Counted from the stretch's first letter, positions 35,101-47,965 are shown. The stretch is 64,000 bases of DNA from Artemisia argyi (GCA_030686995.1 CM060703.1:2140501-2204500), one strand, 5' to 3'. The notes: a model not told the origin generated them from the sequence alone. Numbers and translations are program-made.

Positions 35101-36632
35101 AGTAGTGAAATCTAAGTAAACACATTTTCTCCAATTACTGCTCACAACCTTAGTATAAATTAGTTTATTTTCATTTTTAGTATTTTATTTTGATTGCATC
35201 TTAGTATTGGGTTAGTTGATTAGCAACTAATTCCGCCCAAATCCTTTAAAACCGAGATTTTAATTTGCTTTCCATAAAATATAAAAACACAAAAATAATC
35301 ATCCCTCACCTTTAGAACTAGTATTTAGGCTTTCTAATCCTAGCGACACTATTCCTAAGCTGAACGATCAATCCCCCGGTACTTGTCACTATATTATACT
35401 ACAACGATCAGGTACACTGCCTGGTGGGGGTTGTAAGCTTCTCGAGATCCCTTGAGATGTAAAGCCTGTTGCGATTCCCACGCATCAGGAACCATGAGCT
35501 TCTGTATTCATTATTTCCTCATGATATTGCAAGCAAGATTGCTTGTTGTTTTGTAAGCAAGTCATGGAATGATGTACTGTTTTGGCATAAAAATCTAGGA
35601 GGCCGTTTTTCGTGCAAATCTGCTTATTTCTTGGCACTTGAAGCAGATGAAGACATGGTTCGCAATGCTATTTCTGATGACTCGATTGACTATTGGCGTG
35701 TTGTGTGGAAAGCGAGAGTCCCCGGTAAAGTCAAATTATTTATGTGGAGAGCCTGGAATAATTACTTACCTACTCTTGACAACCTACAGTCTCGTGGGTT
35801 GAATCATACATCTTCTTGTACTCATTGTGGAGAGACAACTGAAAATTTAGCACATGTCATGTTCAAATGCTCGGCAACAAAAGAAGTATGGGACCGTTGT
35901 AGTTTTGGTTGTTTTTATGACACACAAGATGCTGTCACTTTTCATGATTTTTGTCGGGTGATTCTTGAAAATTTTCCAGCTGAATGGGAGGTATTTATGA
36001 TGATATTGTGGGGATTGTGGACGAGAAGAAATAAACATTTTCATAGGCAGTTGAATGGTAGGGAGGGGAACGTGGAAGAAATAGCGAAAGTTGTTTTATC
36101 AGATTATCAGAAGGAGAATCAGAGAGGAAGTATTAGCAGCACTAATGGGGTACATAATACTCATACGTCGGTGTGGTTAAGGCCAAACGCTCAGCACATA
36201 AAAGTTAATTGTGACGCTGCGTGGCAAAAAGAGTCTGGAAAGACGGGCTTGGGTTTTGTAGCCCGTGACTACAATGGCAAGGTTTTATTTTCAGGTGCTC
36301 GTTTAGAATGTTATGCAAGATCTCCACTGGAAGCTGAAGCAAAAGCCGTTCATTGGGTTATGCGTCATGCACTTAATAGAGGGTACTCTAACGTTATATT
36401 CGAGACAGACTCATTGTCTCTAGTTAAGGCAATCCAAAATAAAGTCATATTGCTAGAAATTGCGAGTCTTTTTTCCGAGATACTGTCTCATTCAATGGCT
36501 TTTAGTGTTTGTAAATGGTCTTTTGTTAAAAGGGAGGGTAACCGGGTGGCTCATAGTATAGCTTCTTTGGCGTTGAGTTGCTCTAATGAGATTATGTTAG
36601 ATGGTAGTGTTCCAAGTTGTGCGAATGTATGA
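32131..36632 (+). pseudogene. LINE ORF2: reverse transcriptase, zinc-binding region and RNase H, broken
   Basis: The frame enters before the RT (QRSRVQWLREGDKNTRFFH) and passes MDPSKAPGLDGMTALFYQ. It stops at TAG 32667-32669, and a one-base deletion near 32725 shifts the frame. RT continues from 32804 with MSKAYDRVEWPFI, GLRQGDPLSPYIF and the active-site FADDS. At 34082 a solo LTR splits the gene. After 35487 come the zf-RVT region (CTHCGETTENLAHVMFKC) and an RNase H of the RVT_3 type: VNCDAAW, EAEAKAV, FETDSLSLV, then the stop at 36632. An active protein would perform target-primed reverse transcription; this one cannot. Confidence 0.9.
34082..35487 (+). repeat. solo LTR of the Athila-like family, inside the LINE
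   Basis: TGATGAGGCG to CACGCATCA with flanking 5-mers GGAAC (34077-34081 and 35488-35492). TGACGGCGTCA occurs at 34288, 34311, 34355 and 34420, with TGACGCCGTCA at 34496 and a TATATATA box at about 34519. Open frames inside it are spurious. Confidence 0.95.
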
Positions 36633-36686
36633 GTGACAAAAGATGTAATCTCTTCTAATATCGAATGATATTTCTTCCCCTTTCAT

Positions 36687-36732
<46 letters not shown>

Positions 36733-36738
36733 TCTACA

Positions 36739-37033
36739 AGTCTTTATCCCAATGATTCAAATGGTGCAAATACCTTTTTCCAATAGTAAGTCATGTGTAA
36801 ACTAAACCCATTGCATATGCTCTTAAATTACACGAGTTATTGTTAACCCGCAACACTTTAAAACATTCTCAAACAGTTGTGTATAGATACTTTATTTACA
36901 GAAAGTTATGTGTGATATTTGTTATTGGTGATGCTTAACATGACATGATCGAGTGGAGTTGATTGGTTCTATTTGTTTAACAAATATTACGTATCTGGTG
37001 CCCTGCTGTAACAACTAACTAGTTGGTAATGGT

Positions 37034-37080
<47 letters not shown>

Positions 37081-37248
37081 AATTTAATAAAATACCACAT
37101 TAGCCCCTCAACCTGTTAATCTTTATGTTTTTACTCTATTTGAGTCATTCTTTCAAGTTTACTAAACTACCAAATTAATCTCCAAACACATAAAGCTTTA
37201 TATTTTAATAGCCGATTAAGTTTAACAATCTAACCACAAAATTTATTA
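36739..37248. other. intergenic, with a T-run
   Basis: AT-rich host sequence after the LINE. A run of about 44 T lies at 37036-37079. Nothing gene-like. Confidence 0.6.
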
Positions 37249-37428
37249 GAGGAGTGCTAGACTCACTCACATTTTACAAAATTTCTCCCACACAATGAGG
37301 TGGCATGCATCTTAGCCACTCATGTGAGAGCATTAATTGACCAAGTGAGAGCATTGGGTGGCTAAGATGCATTCCACCTCATTGTGTGGAAGAAATTTTG
37401 TAAAATGTGAGTGACTCTATCACTCCTC
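37249..37428. mobile_element. Mutator-like foldback MITE, 180 bp, 9 bp TSD
   Basis: Starts GAGGAGTGCTAGACTCACTC and ends with its near-complement, GAGTGACTCTATCACTCCTC. The arms pair for about 80 bp each with few mismatches around a short centre near 37335. Both flanks read AATTTATTA (37240-37248 and 37429-37437), an exact 9 bp target-site duplication, which points to the Mutator superfamily. Confidence 0.85.
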
Positions 37429-37437
37429 AATTTATTA

Positions 37438-39178
37438 ACTATATATTTTTACATTTTTTACATCATTTTTCTTTTTATTATTAACATATGTTTATTCAAA
37501 AGAAATATTTTGATAAAAACTTTATTTCGTAGCTAAAAATGGATGTCGCAACCACTACAACTCTTAAAGAAAAATATCTCGTTATTTAACAAAAGAAAAA
37601 TTTCTCGTTATTTGACAAATCTTCCTAATACATAAATTCTCTTTTTTTAACCTCTCAATTTACCACCCAACTACTAGTTTGCTTGATTATGCACACATTC
37701 CTACATCATACACACAAAAAATGGCCCAACATACAATTGAGGTTGTCAGACCTACACACCCGCTGCAAGAACGGCGTTGGGCAAGCCATCTTTTCCCGTA
37801 TAGACGATGAAGAACGACATAAGAGAAAACAAAAATCTATGTGGATCAAATGTAACAGATATGTTAATCCAACAAAAAGAGAAAACAAAGAAAAAAAAGA
37901 TGAAGAGAGTGAAGGAAAAAATGTTTCCATCGGTATAAAAAAATGAGAAATGTTAATGTTTGTTGGAAAATCGTCGTTCACAAGGGTTGTTGGAACATTT
38001 GATCGGCGTATTTCGCAAGAGCACCGGACAGTTGGTTGTGTTTGAAGATTTGAAGGTGTATGTTACCGTGTGATAGATGTGCATTTTTTGAAAAGTTTAT
38101 GTATGTGCTTGTTTTTAGGAAAATGCTAAATATAGCTTTAAGGGTTTTGTATAAGACATCATGACTTGCATTGAATATTTGTATTTTAATAATAAACCAT
38201 TCACACCTGCATATAACTACTACTAATCGACCTAAGATACAATCAGTTTTGCACCTTTTTAACTTTTAATGTAACCCTTAAGGTTACAAATAGCAAAAAC
38301 CCTGACTTTTAAGGTTAATATACAAATATGTTACGAAACTTTTACTGAACTTATGAAACATGACATTTTAAGACACTTAAACATTACTGAACTTGTAAAA
38401 ATACGACATTACTGAACTTGTAAAAATATGACATTTTTGTTATTTAACTTATCAAAAAATATATATTCAAGCCACTCTGATTAACACTGTAATTATTGAA
38501 TAATATGTTTCTTACAAATTTAGTAACCTAAATGAACAAAATAAAAATTCAATATTTGATACGCACTTTTTTTATATTTTTTAAAAAGTTCAATGAAATC
38601 TTTGTCAATCAACATGTACACATGAGTTCTTCAATCTTTTGGAGCTATGTGGGAAACAGCTAATGTCACGGTAAACAAATAGAGTGGGTCATAAATATGT
38701 ATGTATTTCAAGGCAACAAATATTAGTAAAAAATTTACAAAACCTATTTACATTTGTCTATACATCTTTTATACTGTAAATGATCTAACACTTATTAAAG
38801 TATTTGAAAATTTGACCTAAAATTTCCTAGTCCATCTATTAAAGGATCTAACACTTTGAAGACACGTGTCTCAATATCAGCCGTCGTTTCATTTGATAGA
38901 GTCCCACACAAACCTGGTACCAATCACAGTGCTTCGACTACTCCCATGTTTGATGCGTTAGTTACAACATCAATCACAATCTCATTTAAAAAAATATATA
39001 CTCCGTATATAATAATAAAAAAATAAAAATAAAAATCAACCATATAGGTACTCCATTTGTGATAACTACATCTTTCTTAATTTAATTTTTTTTATAATTT
39101 CGTTTTTATTATAAAATTATAAAATAAAAAATACGAAATATAAAATATAAAATTTGATAAGTTAAAAGTAGTATAAGA

Positions 39179-39180
<2 letters not shown>
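37438..39180. other. intergenic, no supported gene
   Basis: An 87-codon Lys/Glu-rich frame at 37683-37946 has no recognisable feature and overlaps an equally long frame on the other strand; not called. Near 38331-38450 phrases such as GAACTTGTAAAAATACGACATTACT recur in tandem. Confidence 0.5.
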
Positions 39181-39182
<2 letters not shown>

Positions 39183-39266
<84 letters not shown>

Positions 39267-39316
39267 AGTAAAAAATCATAAACAACTGTCTTATCATGTA
39301 AAGAGGGTAAAACTAT

Positions 39317-39390
<74 letters not shown>
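39183..39390. repeat. two long (TA)n tracts separated by 54 bp
   Basis: Tracts at about 39183-39264 and 39319-39390, each more than 70 bp of pure TA. Tyr/Ile repeat frames here are artefacts. Confidence 0.9.
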
Positions 39391-39393
<3 letters not shown>

Positions 39394-41820
39394 ACAAGTC
39401 AAAAATAGTAAAAAACAAAAAAACACATAACAAAAAACCATAAAAAAAATTGTTTTGATCTATCAATTAAAAATAGTACTACCCGAAAAGAATCATATAG
39501 CAGCAGCATCTCATTTCAACCGTCAATTCTAGCTAACCTGATTTGAGATGCAACATGTTGATGAGGCTTAACTTTAATAATGAAATTATAACATTATAAA
39601 AGTTGCTAAATATATTTAAATAAAAATTACTGATTTGAGATGTTGCATTTAAGAATAGGGACAATAATTAATTCTAATCCGTAGTTATAAAATATTGTTA
39701 ATTGTAACTTTATATTTAATGGCCAATATTTTATATTAAAAAGCTCACAAGTGGACAATAATTAATTCTAATCTTGTAATTTAAAACTATCTAAAGTTTC
39801 TTAATTGTAGAAGAACCTAAAATAGTTCTACCTCACCTACATGATCCATCGAAATTTTAAGACCATATGCCAGCTTTGTCTTGTCAAATTTAGGTTTGTT
39901 TGGAAGAAGTTTAAAAAAACGTGTAAAAGTTTAAACTTTTAAAATAAAATGACTGACTTGTAACTTGAAAGATGTTCCGAGTAAATCATATAAGTTTTTA
40001 TAAAATTAGACATATGCAACCATTTTATAACTCCGATGACTCACCGTTTGAGAGTATAGCGACGACATATGATATCGCTAAAACCTATGACTCTTATAGT
40101 GATTTGATAACAAAAAATTGTGGTCTTTGGTTTTTACTAATTCGATTGACCATCATCATTTTCCATTGAATGCAAGGACGGAGCTAGGATTTGGAGTTGG
40201 GAGGGTCAGTGTTTCTTTGTTTTGAAACAGTAGACATACTATTATGTGTTCTATGTTATGAAGTTACAAAGTCTTGCATTTGTGTAGCGTGTTTGTGGTT
40301 GTCAATGTGCTTGCTAGTCGTTAACAGTGATGTTATTTGCTTAAGAAATAATCTATCATAGTTTGACGCCAAAACTTATATTTGTGGTCATATGAGTATC
40401 TAGAAATTCGAATATTAGAAAGTGCTTCATTGTTCTATTAAGCTGACCACAAATTAAAGTATATAAAAAATATACGGAGTATTTTCTAGTTGCTTATTGG
40501 CATGATGTATATAGATAGTTTTTGTGGTTGTTCTAAATATATAAATCTCAATTAGATAACATAAAATATTAATACAACACATCTTACTTTAAAATTTAGA
40601 ATAATCAAAAGTGAAAGTAAAACAAAAGCATGGCTATGTGAAAGACTATAGAGTATTTTTATTTTTTATTTTTTGAAAGAAAGGACTATAATAGAGTAAC
40701 AGACAACAAAAAATACAGATTTGGTCAATAAAGGGGGGTCAGAAGGTAAAATCTATAATGATAATTGACTTTGGGCCTATAATCGTCTAAAGATGTTGGG
40801 CTATTAGGGGAGGCCAACTACCCTCCAGCGGTGATTGGATCAGCTATCTTTATTTCTTACTCAAAATATTCTTTGAACTAAAATAGAAAATATTGATTTG
40901 CGATATGTGAAAAGGACAAAAAGACTAAAGATGCTTCATAAGTTGCATCATTATATGTATTAAAATAAATCATCTTTTTGTTACTTTTTGACTTAAAAAT
41001 AGAACAACTATGCATGCAAAAAGAAGCATGGCGCATTTTTATTTTTTTTAAAAATCTTAAAATAGGAAAAATGATAAATAACTATAAACACACATAGAGA
41101 TGCAGTAACTTGAATTTGCACTCGTAGTCTTTCATATGCATCATAATATATTTTCTAGCTAAAAATTAGATATATATATACATATATTAGAAGCGTTTCA
41201 TCAAGTTATATGAATCTTATGTATTTTTCGACTTGTGCATGTCAAATGTGTTGCTAGTACTTCTTTGTCTCGTTTTCACATCAAAATCACTTTCTAAACT
41301 AACTGTGATGCATAAATGAATAGAGACGCATTTAATTTAAGTCAACACATCTCAAATGTATTATTAGAATTATTTCTCATTCTTTTCATTTTAAGGTTTC
41401 TCACGTAATCTCTACCCTTTAAATTATAACCTTTAATATAATACTAAAGTTAGAAGATGGAATAATACAACTTTGAAAATGATTTTTGATTGGTACGACA
41501 ACGAGTTAAACAAATAGTGTGTGTATTATTTTATTTTATGTCCATCTTAGTTGTTTCGATCAACTTTCACTTTATGAGAAAATATCAATAATATCACTTT
41601 TCTTTTAAAGATAAAAAGAACTAGTCACAACTTTTCATTTTTCTTTTTATCTAATGGTGTGGATAAATATCTTGAGATAACTACTTGTTAAGTTATTCAA
41701 AATTTGACACACTATTTATCTTTCATTTTGCCACATATTTATTATGTAAAACTGAGTTGCACGTGCTCAAAAAAGATATATTTTATTAAAAAAAAATCGT
41801 GATCTAAAGTCAGATGTTGC
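39391..41820. other. intergenic, no supported gene
   Basis: A sequence near 40178 (GGACGGAGCTAGGATTTGG, then GGGAGGG) resembles the hAT-type terminus seen at 21281, but I cannot place a partner end. No gene. Confidence 0.4.
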
Positions 41821-41932
41821 CCGTTCCACACCCGGCTTTCATATAGGTCCGTCTCTATTCATGATATGTTCAGGTGTGACTCATTCCACACCCGACTTTC
41901 ATATATGTCCGTCTCTGTTCATGATATGTTTT
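41821..41932. repeat. 60 bp direct tandem duplication
   Basis: TTCCACACCCGGCTTTCATA begins at 41824 and its copy (CCCGACTTTC) at 41884. Both copies end TTCATGATATGTT. Confidence 0.8.
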
Positions 41933-42399
41933 ATGAAGAACTATCTTTGTGGTCAATAGAATTTCAAAAAATTGATAAAGCCATATATTTTCTTGAATAA
42001 AAAATTATATCGACAAACCAAAGACCTTTAGACAACACCCATGTGAATAAACCAATAAGTTGCTATCTCAGTATGCAAAATCCTCCAATGAGATTCTTGA
42101 AGATCAAAATTAATCATATAATGGTGCTCCGTACGATAATAATTTTATTTATCATATCTTATACGGAGTACTACCTTTATTAAACTTGGATATTTATGGA
42201 AAAATTCATATTATATTGATTATTGACTAGTTAAAGATTAAAAGTGTACCATTCAAGATTAAAAGTGTCGGCTCCAACAAAAAAATAACGTTCAATTGGA
42301 CAAGTGTCAATCATTACCCAAAGTATAAAGCCCAAAACCAGGACTTCCTCGTTTGTACCAACTATTTCCCTTCATTTTATAAGACATATTGTATTAAAA

Positions 42400-42432
<33 letters not shown>

Positions 42433-44235
42433 TGTGTTTACAAACTATTCTTACTTGTTGCCTTATAGAATTATGACATCTGAATATACAATAAATAAAA
42501 TAAAATGAGAGATAATAACATCATTTAAAAGTGAAGTTTGAACATTTTAAGTACATTTTAACAAGTCGCGTTAAGGTATTTGTTGACCAACCTCATGTCT
42601 AAGAGATTTGAAAGTCTACATGTTATATTGGTACCATGGTATAATTTTCATTGTTCAGGAAATATGGTTTTCTCCTTTTTATAACGTGCCTCGTTTATTA
42701 TTACTCATTTTTTTGTTAAGGTAGGACACGTATTCCGCCTTTCGGAAAAAAAAGGGTAGGACACGTATTCCAGTTGTCCTCGGTGTTATTAATATTGTAT
42801 GCATATTTTATTTGTTCTTACATCGTTCTGTGCACCTATAATGATAATAAGTTTAAAAGAGAAGACAACAGCTAGTCTATAGCATGATAATATAAAATAC
42901 TAATAAAGCTTTATCGACATGTTCATTATCGACATGCTTGCATCGTAATCGGCTGTAATCATGTATTTTAATGTAAAAATTGTTTATCGAATCAATTTAC
43001 AGTACAAATTAGTGATGATAAACATTAACTATTGTTAAGTACAATATATTCAAGGGAAAGTAGCACTCATTTAGCACTTGCAAGTTGCAACATTGGCTTT
43101 ATGTAATGGAGTATAAACTTTTTAATTTTTTTTGTCTTACCGAGATGTACTTCATATCTTGGTAACCTTTACGTATGATATCTTTGCAACATTTTGAGGC
43201 AAAATTTCAAGTGATGAAGACAAATAACACACTACTTCTAGATCTTATTTCTTTTGAGTATTAAGGGCTTATTATAGAAATTTGGTTAATATGACTTTAT
43301 TAAAATTGGTGCCAACTACCAAGACTCTGGCTTTATTTCTCTTTGTATTGGGATTTTTTATTTAATTTTTATCACACTTATTTCTACTTGCTACCTATGA
43401 AGGAAAATGAGAGAGGGCCTTGGGCCTATATTTAATGTTGGGCTTGCCCCAAAATCTTATGGACTCAAACTTAAGACTTACATAATCCATATCCCTTTTT
43501 GGCCCAAAGTTATCAAACAAAAGTCATGTTTTATAAAAGAAAATAGCCACTTCACGTATACTCACAAACTCATCTTAACTGAGACTTGAATTCACAATAT
43601 TTGATTGATGAGATTTATATGATACATTTTAGCAGCCGCTAGGCTAAGGGATCGTTTTTTGACATGTAATTTCACTCCATAATGGCGTCGTTATATGTAC
43701 AACTAGTTACTTAGCTAGTGATAGGAGTATGTAACAAACACTAGCAAAAATATGCCTCAAAACAAAATTTGTTTTTCGGACAGTATAGCACGACCTGGTC
43801 CAAACCGAACTATCTTTTCTATTATCTTACTTTAAAGTTCGAGTTCATGGTACAACTTGTGATCCTAGTTGAAAATCGATGATATAGATTACAAAACTTA
43901 TAAAAATATTCACAAGATGTTAAATATTGGAAGCATGAGCATGTTACAAAACCAAGAATATAAATATGTATCCTTAAAAAAAAAAAGAATCCAATATCTT
44001 GGACTCAAGTACTAAAAGCCCAATAAATGAAAACATGCATGTTACTAGTATTATTAATCCAACCAAAAGACTACAAATAAAAAAAGTTTGAATAATTGGT
44101 TTCTTCTTGCTGGTGATCAAAGGGTACTTTTCTTCCTTTTTTTTTGTATGGATATTGATTTTATATCATGAATGAAAACATGATCCTGTAATTATTTGGA
44201 TGATCTTATCTTTAATCATTTTATAATTCTTATCT

Positions 44236-44283
<48 letters not shown>

Positions 44284-44320
44284 CTGAATTTGCAGATAAA
44301 AATTTGAGTTGGGAGGGAGG
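41933..44320. other. intergenic / upstream region of the TRAF-type gene
   Basis: No coding frame supported. An A-run lies at about 42405-42432. A short duplicate, GTAGGACACGTATTCC, occurs near 42721 and 42756. A run of 45 T at 44239-44283 is followed by TGAATTTGCAG at 44285-44295, which looks like a splice acceptor, so an untranslated first exon upstream is likely. Confidence 0.5.
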
Positions 44321-46696
44321 ATGGATGTAGCTTCTTCTGATAATGTTGAATCCACCAAAATTTGCACTCACTGGTATTCATATCCATTATTTTCTGTATT
44401 ATCTTTTCATATTCAATGTTTTTAACTTTTTATATGTATAGTTTTTTTTGAGGTTACTATAGTTTTTAGTAAATATCATGACTTTATATGATTCTGTGGC
44501 AGCATATAGTAATCAATACGAATATATTAGATTCTGTTGATGATATCTGAAAAACTTATATGTTAACGGAAACTGGCCAAACCTGTAAGACCAGCTGCAA
44601 TAATTGCTTATTTGTGTTGTATCTTTATACATGAGGCTCGTGTTAGGCTGTGAGAATACATCACTCTATAGTGATTCTAATATCTGTCGTTTTTACAAGG
44701 TTTGAGTGCTTTCAATTGTAAGATTGATTTTAGTCGACAGGGCTAGATTTCGTCTACCATCATTGGACATGATTTGTCATATGGGTGTATATAGTTAGGT
44801 CTTGATTGCACTTATTTCCCATGTAACAACAACATAATTTCCCATATATTGGATCCATACACCGACACACCGTCACATTATGATCTGTAACCAGTTTGCC
44901 TTTGCACTCAAGAGAGGGTAAGAAAAGGAGTTAAAATGGCGTAGTGACAAAATGGTCAAAAACTAATATGTTTGATACGTGTGTATTTGTTTTTGATGAT
45001 TCCACCATGGAGCCATAAGAAGTACTATCTTGTTTGCATTGTATATGCTTATTATACTGCTGACACCGCAATGCTTATATTTGCAGTGAAAGAGCTATTC
45101 CCTCTTCAAATGTTGATCTGCACTATGCTCACTGCTCACGTAATTTAGAGAAGTGTAAAATTTGTGATGATATGATACCCCGAAAGTATGCAGAAGAACA
45201 CTACTCAAGCACCCATGCTCCGGTATGTGAATCAAGTGGAATAATGAACTTTATATTGATTTCTGATCAATATTTCGACCGTCACTCATAGAGTCATAGT
45301 AGATATATGCTGTCGTGCTCAGTATGTTTGTAATTTGTAAATTAACAGTTCTAAATGCCCATTTGATCCTAAGACAAGCAAATACAGCTCTTGAAATCCT
45401 GTTATATTCAGAATGGAAATACAAACGTTTTAAAGTTGATGTTTTAGATGATTTCTAAATACACAAAAGCGAAGCTCATAGCTTCCCTTTCCTCTGTGAA
45501 ATGTCCAACAAGAAAGCCTATCTAGCACATAAGGGCTAAAATGTTTTAGCTAATCCTTGCAGATTCTATATGATGTTTTACATGAGTTCTAATTTGCAGT
45601 ACGTCTGATGCGATAAATCTTAGGTGGTCTTCCTATCATAGATAAACCTTGCTGATTCTATATGATTGTCTTCATTTGTACTTTCAAAATACTTTTGATG
45701 CAACTAATTTTAGGTGGTTTTATTGTTGTCGCGGAATCTTGATGATTCTATATGATGGGGTTTTAACTTTTTATAATGGTGAAAAATGTGTGTATTTATT
45801 TTGTTATGGGGTTGGATTGGACTGACCCTTACCAGATTTCTAGTCTCATCGTGTAAACTTTCATTGGGACAGGTATCTTGTTCATTGTGCAATGAGACGA
45901 TGGAGCGTGAAATCCTCCCTGTGCACACAGGTGAAAAGTGCCCCAAAAGAATTGTGACATGTGATTATTGTGAGTTTCCCTTACCTGCCATCGACCTATT
46001 TGAGCATCAGGTAATCACCAACAATTCTTCATCCACTTAAGCTGCAAAATGCTTCATCGTCTAACGTGTGCATTATACTAATATTTCAGGAAGTATGTGG
46101 AAATAGGACAGAGTTATGTCATCTTTGTAACAAATATATCAGACTCCGAGAGAAAGTGGCCCATGATGCCACATGTAACGGTGTTCCGGCTGAAATTCCC
46201 AGGTTTATAAAAACTACTCGTACTAGTTTATTTTTACATATATTTTCTTTTTTCCAATTTCAAGTTGGCGCAAGTTGATCCTAAAATTGATCGATGTCAA
46301 GTGAATTTTTTCATTTTTTGTATTTCAGTGCAGATTGTGTTGGTTGGTTGCTAAAAAATTCTGAGAATCATTATATTAACAAGTTTTATAAGAGATTCTG
46401 TAGTTGAATTTGAATTATTATTTTTCATTAAACAATGAAATAATAGAAAATATAAGAGCCCAATATAAAATTATTAGTCAAATTATGTGAACCATTTTGA
46501 ACAGCGTCTAACACTAATGAATGATTCTTTTATAAGGGCAAATCGGGAAGCTGAAAGAGACCGTAGAAGGCCACCGCCACCACCTCCACAAGACTTCACT
46601 ACAAGGAGACTTGTATTCACCATAGCCATAACCGGAATTGCCATTCTACTGGGATCACTTATTTTCAGAAAACCGACCATCAGTCAACCTAAATGA
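44321..46696 (+). CDS. TRAF-type zinc-finger protein, predicted C-terminal tail anchor
   Basis: Five exons with GT-AG junctions: 44321-44373, 45087-45222, 45873-46010, 46090-46202, 46537-46696, giving 199 residues in one frame. The protein opens MDVASSDNVESTKIC and carries Cys/His pairs spaced like TRAF-type fingers: ICTHC, NVDLHYAHCSRNLEKCKICDD, CSLCNETM, CDYCEFPLPAIDLFEHQ and LCHLCNKYI. Near residue 165 there is a PPPPPP run, then one membrane segment (LVFTIAITGIAILLGSLIF) just before the C-terminus, suggesting a tail-anchored protein with its fingers in the cytosol. It resembles Arabidopsis At1g09920, a TRAF-type zinc-finger-related protein of similar length and unknown function, and animal XAF1-like proteins. 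The last acceptor (TATAAG at 46531-46536) is chosen because it keeps frame; other nearby AGs lead to stops. Confidence 0.85.
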
Positions 46697-47075
46697 AAAG
46701 TCAAAGTTCAACCCGAACTTAAGAAGTCTCATGTGTCAAAATGTTTTGAGTATAAATATACGTGTATGCATTTGATTTCATTTTTAACTATCCCAGGCAT
46801 TATTGGTAATCATTCTGTTTATTCTGTATATAAACATTCAATGAAAGATACTCTCAAACATTGCAATCTTCTTGCTGTTGTGCTCTCAGTTAACCCTTTT
46901 AATATCGTTGAAACTTTGACTCATGGGTTGCAATCTGAGAGAGCAAAGGTAATTTCACCTTTGGGGTTCGGTTTAGGTAGTATCTTTTTAGCTGGCACGG
47001 TTTTAAACCAGTGGATGGTTCAGTGGTGTTTGGTTTGAGGTTTCTGGTAATTTCACAAATCAAAACAACCATTGC
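46697..47075. other. downstream region of the TRAF-type gene
   Basis: Likely 3' UTR, then intergenic. A 101-codon frame (46733-47038) has no family resemblance that I recognise, and its end (TVLNQWMVQW) reads through AAACCAGTGGATGGTTCAG, a transposon-like phrase; not called as a gene. Confidence 0.4.
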
Positions 47076-47179
47076 AGTATTGAACCGTTAGGTCGTTTAG
47101 TGAAGGCTAGTGTCCCGGGTGAACTATAGTATTGAACCGTTAGGTCGTTTAGTGAAGGCTAGTGTCCCGGGTGAACTAT
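47076..47179. repeat. 52 bp exact tandem duplication
   Basis: The unit beginning AGTATTGAACCGTTAGGTCG and ending GGGTGAACTAT occurs at 47076-47127 and 47128-47179 without a difference that I can see. Confidence 0.9.
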
Positions 47180-47499
47180 CAGGGCTCGGTTGACAGATAT
47201 CTTCCTTGTTCCAACATGCATCACCAAAAATGATCCACACACATATTTTAATTCTTTTTATGCTATATTTTACGTTTTTTCGGGTCTTTTCTTGCAGCGA
47301 GGAGCAGTAAAATTGACATATGTTGACGTTGTACAAAAGTAATCTTTTTTCGCCACATAGTTTTAACTGTTTTATGAGAGATGATCATTGAATTTATCTA
47401 GTACACTAATTTTTAGAATGATTTTGTTGTGTTGAGATCCAAAAGGAATGGAAGTATAAATGTTTGTTTGTTTTACATGTAAACAAACTTAATACTGCC

Positions 47500-47860
47500 A
47501 AGCTCGAGCATAACTCGACTACTAAAACTTGAGTTTGAGACTTGATCGGAGCTTAGTCGAGCTTTAGATTCAAGCTTGAGCTCAACCCGTCATCTAAAAC
47601 TTGAGTTTGAAACTCGTCTCGAGCTTGATTGTCTCAACATTTCAAGCTCGAACTCGGTAAAGAATCGGTATATCAAGCTCGACTCGACTCGTTTTTTATT
47701 CAAATTAAGTAATAACATGTAAATAAAAGGGTATTGTAATTTAATTGAAACTTGATATGGCTGGCGAGCCGAGAATTTTGGAACTTGAACTTGACTCGAA
47801 AGTAAACTCAAGTAGCTCGAACTCGACTCATTTAGATCGAGTTGATCAAAAGCTCGCGAG
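47500..47860. repeat. degenerate CTCGAGCTTGA-type repeats
   Basis: Many short phrases such as AAGCTCGA, GAGCTTGA, ACTTGAGTTTGA and TCGACTCG alternate in both orientations. Arrays like this are common in subterminal parts of plant hAT/CACTA elements. No transposase or clear ends are seen. Confidence 0.45.
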
Positions 47861-47965
47861 TTGTTTGTGTATGTGTCCGAATGGTTCATGCCAGACGAAG
47901 CTCACTCACTCTATCCGGAACGGGCCACACATAAAACAATAATAAAGTAACTTGGGAAACACCAA

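Larger units (their letters stand above)
32131..36728 (+). mobile_element. L1-type LINE, 5'-truncated, interrupted by a solo LTR
   Basis: A poly(A) tail (36687-36728) follows the ORF2 stop. GTCTTCTACA occurs at 32121-32130 and again right after the tail at 36729-36738, so the insertion is 32131-36728 with a 10-13 bp duplication. ORF1 and the endonuclease part of ORF2 are missing, as expected from incomplete reverse transcription. A solo LTR sits at 34082-35487. Confidence 0.92.

Noticed and set aside
32032..36728. T40 run and A42 run as paired ends of one large inverted element
   Set aside because: The target duplicate GTCTTCTACA places the LINE start at 32131, after the T-run, so the T-run belongs to the flanking DNA.
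37683..37981. Two overlapping opposite-strand frames of about 90 codons
   Set aside because: Low-complexity Lys/Glu-rich and Phe/Ser-rich shadows of each other, with no recognised motif or splice context.
39972..40169. 65-codon frame
   Set aside because: Short, AT-rich, no similarity recognised, no promoter or exon context.
46320..46410. Alternative exon for the TRAF-type gene after TGTATTTCAG
   Set aside because: In the required phase it reaches a stop before the conserved Pro-rich and membrane part; the acceptor at 46536 keeps frame.
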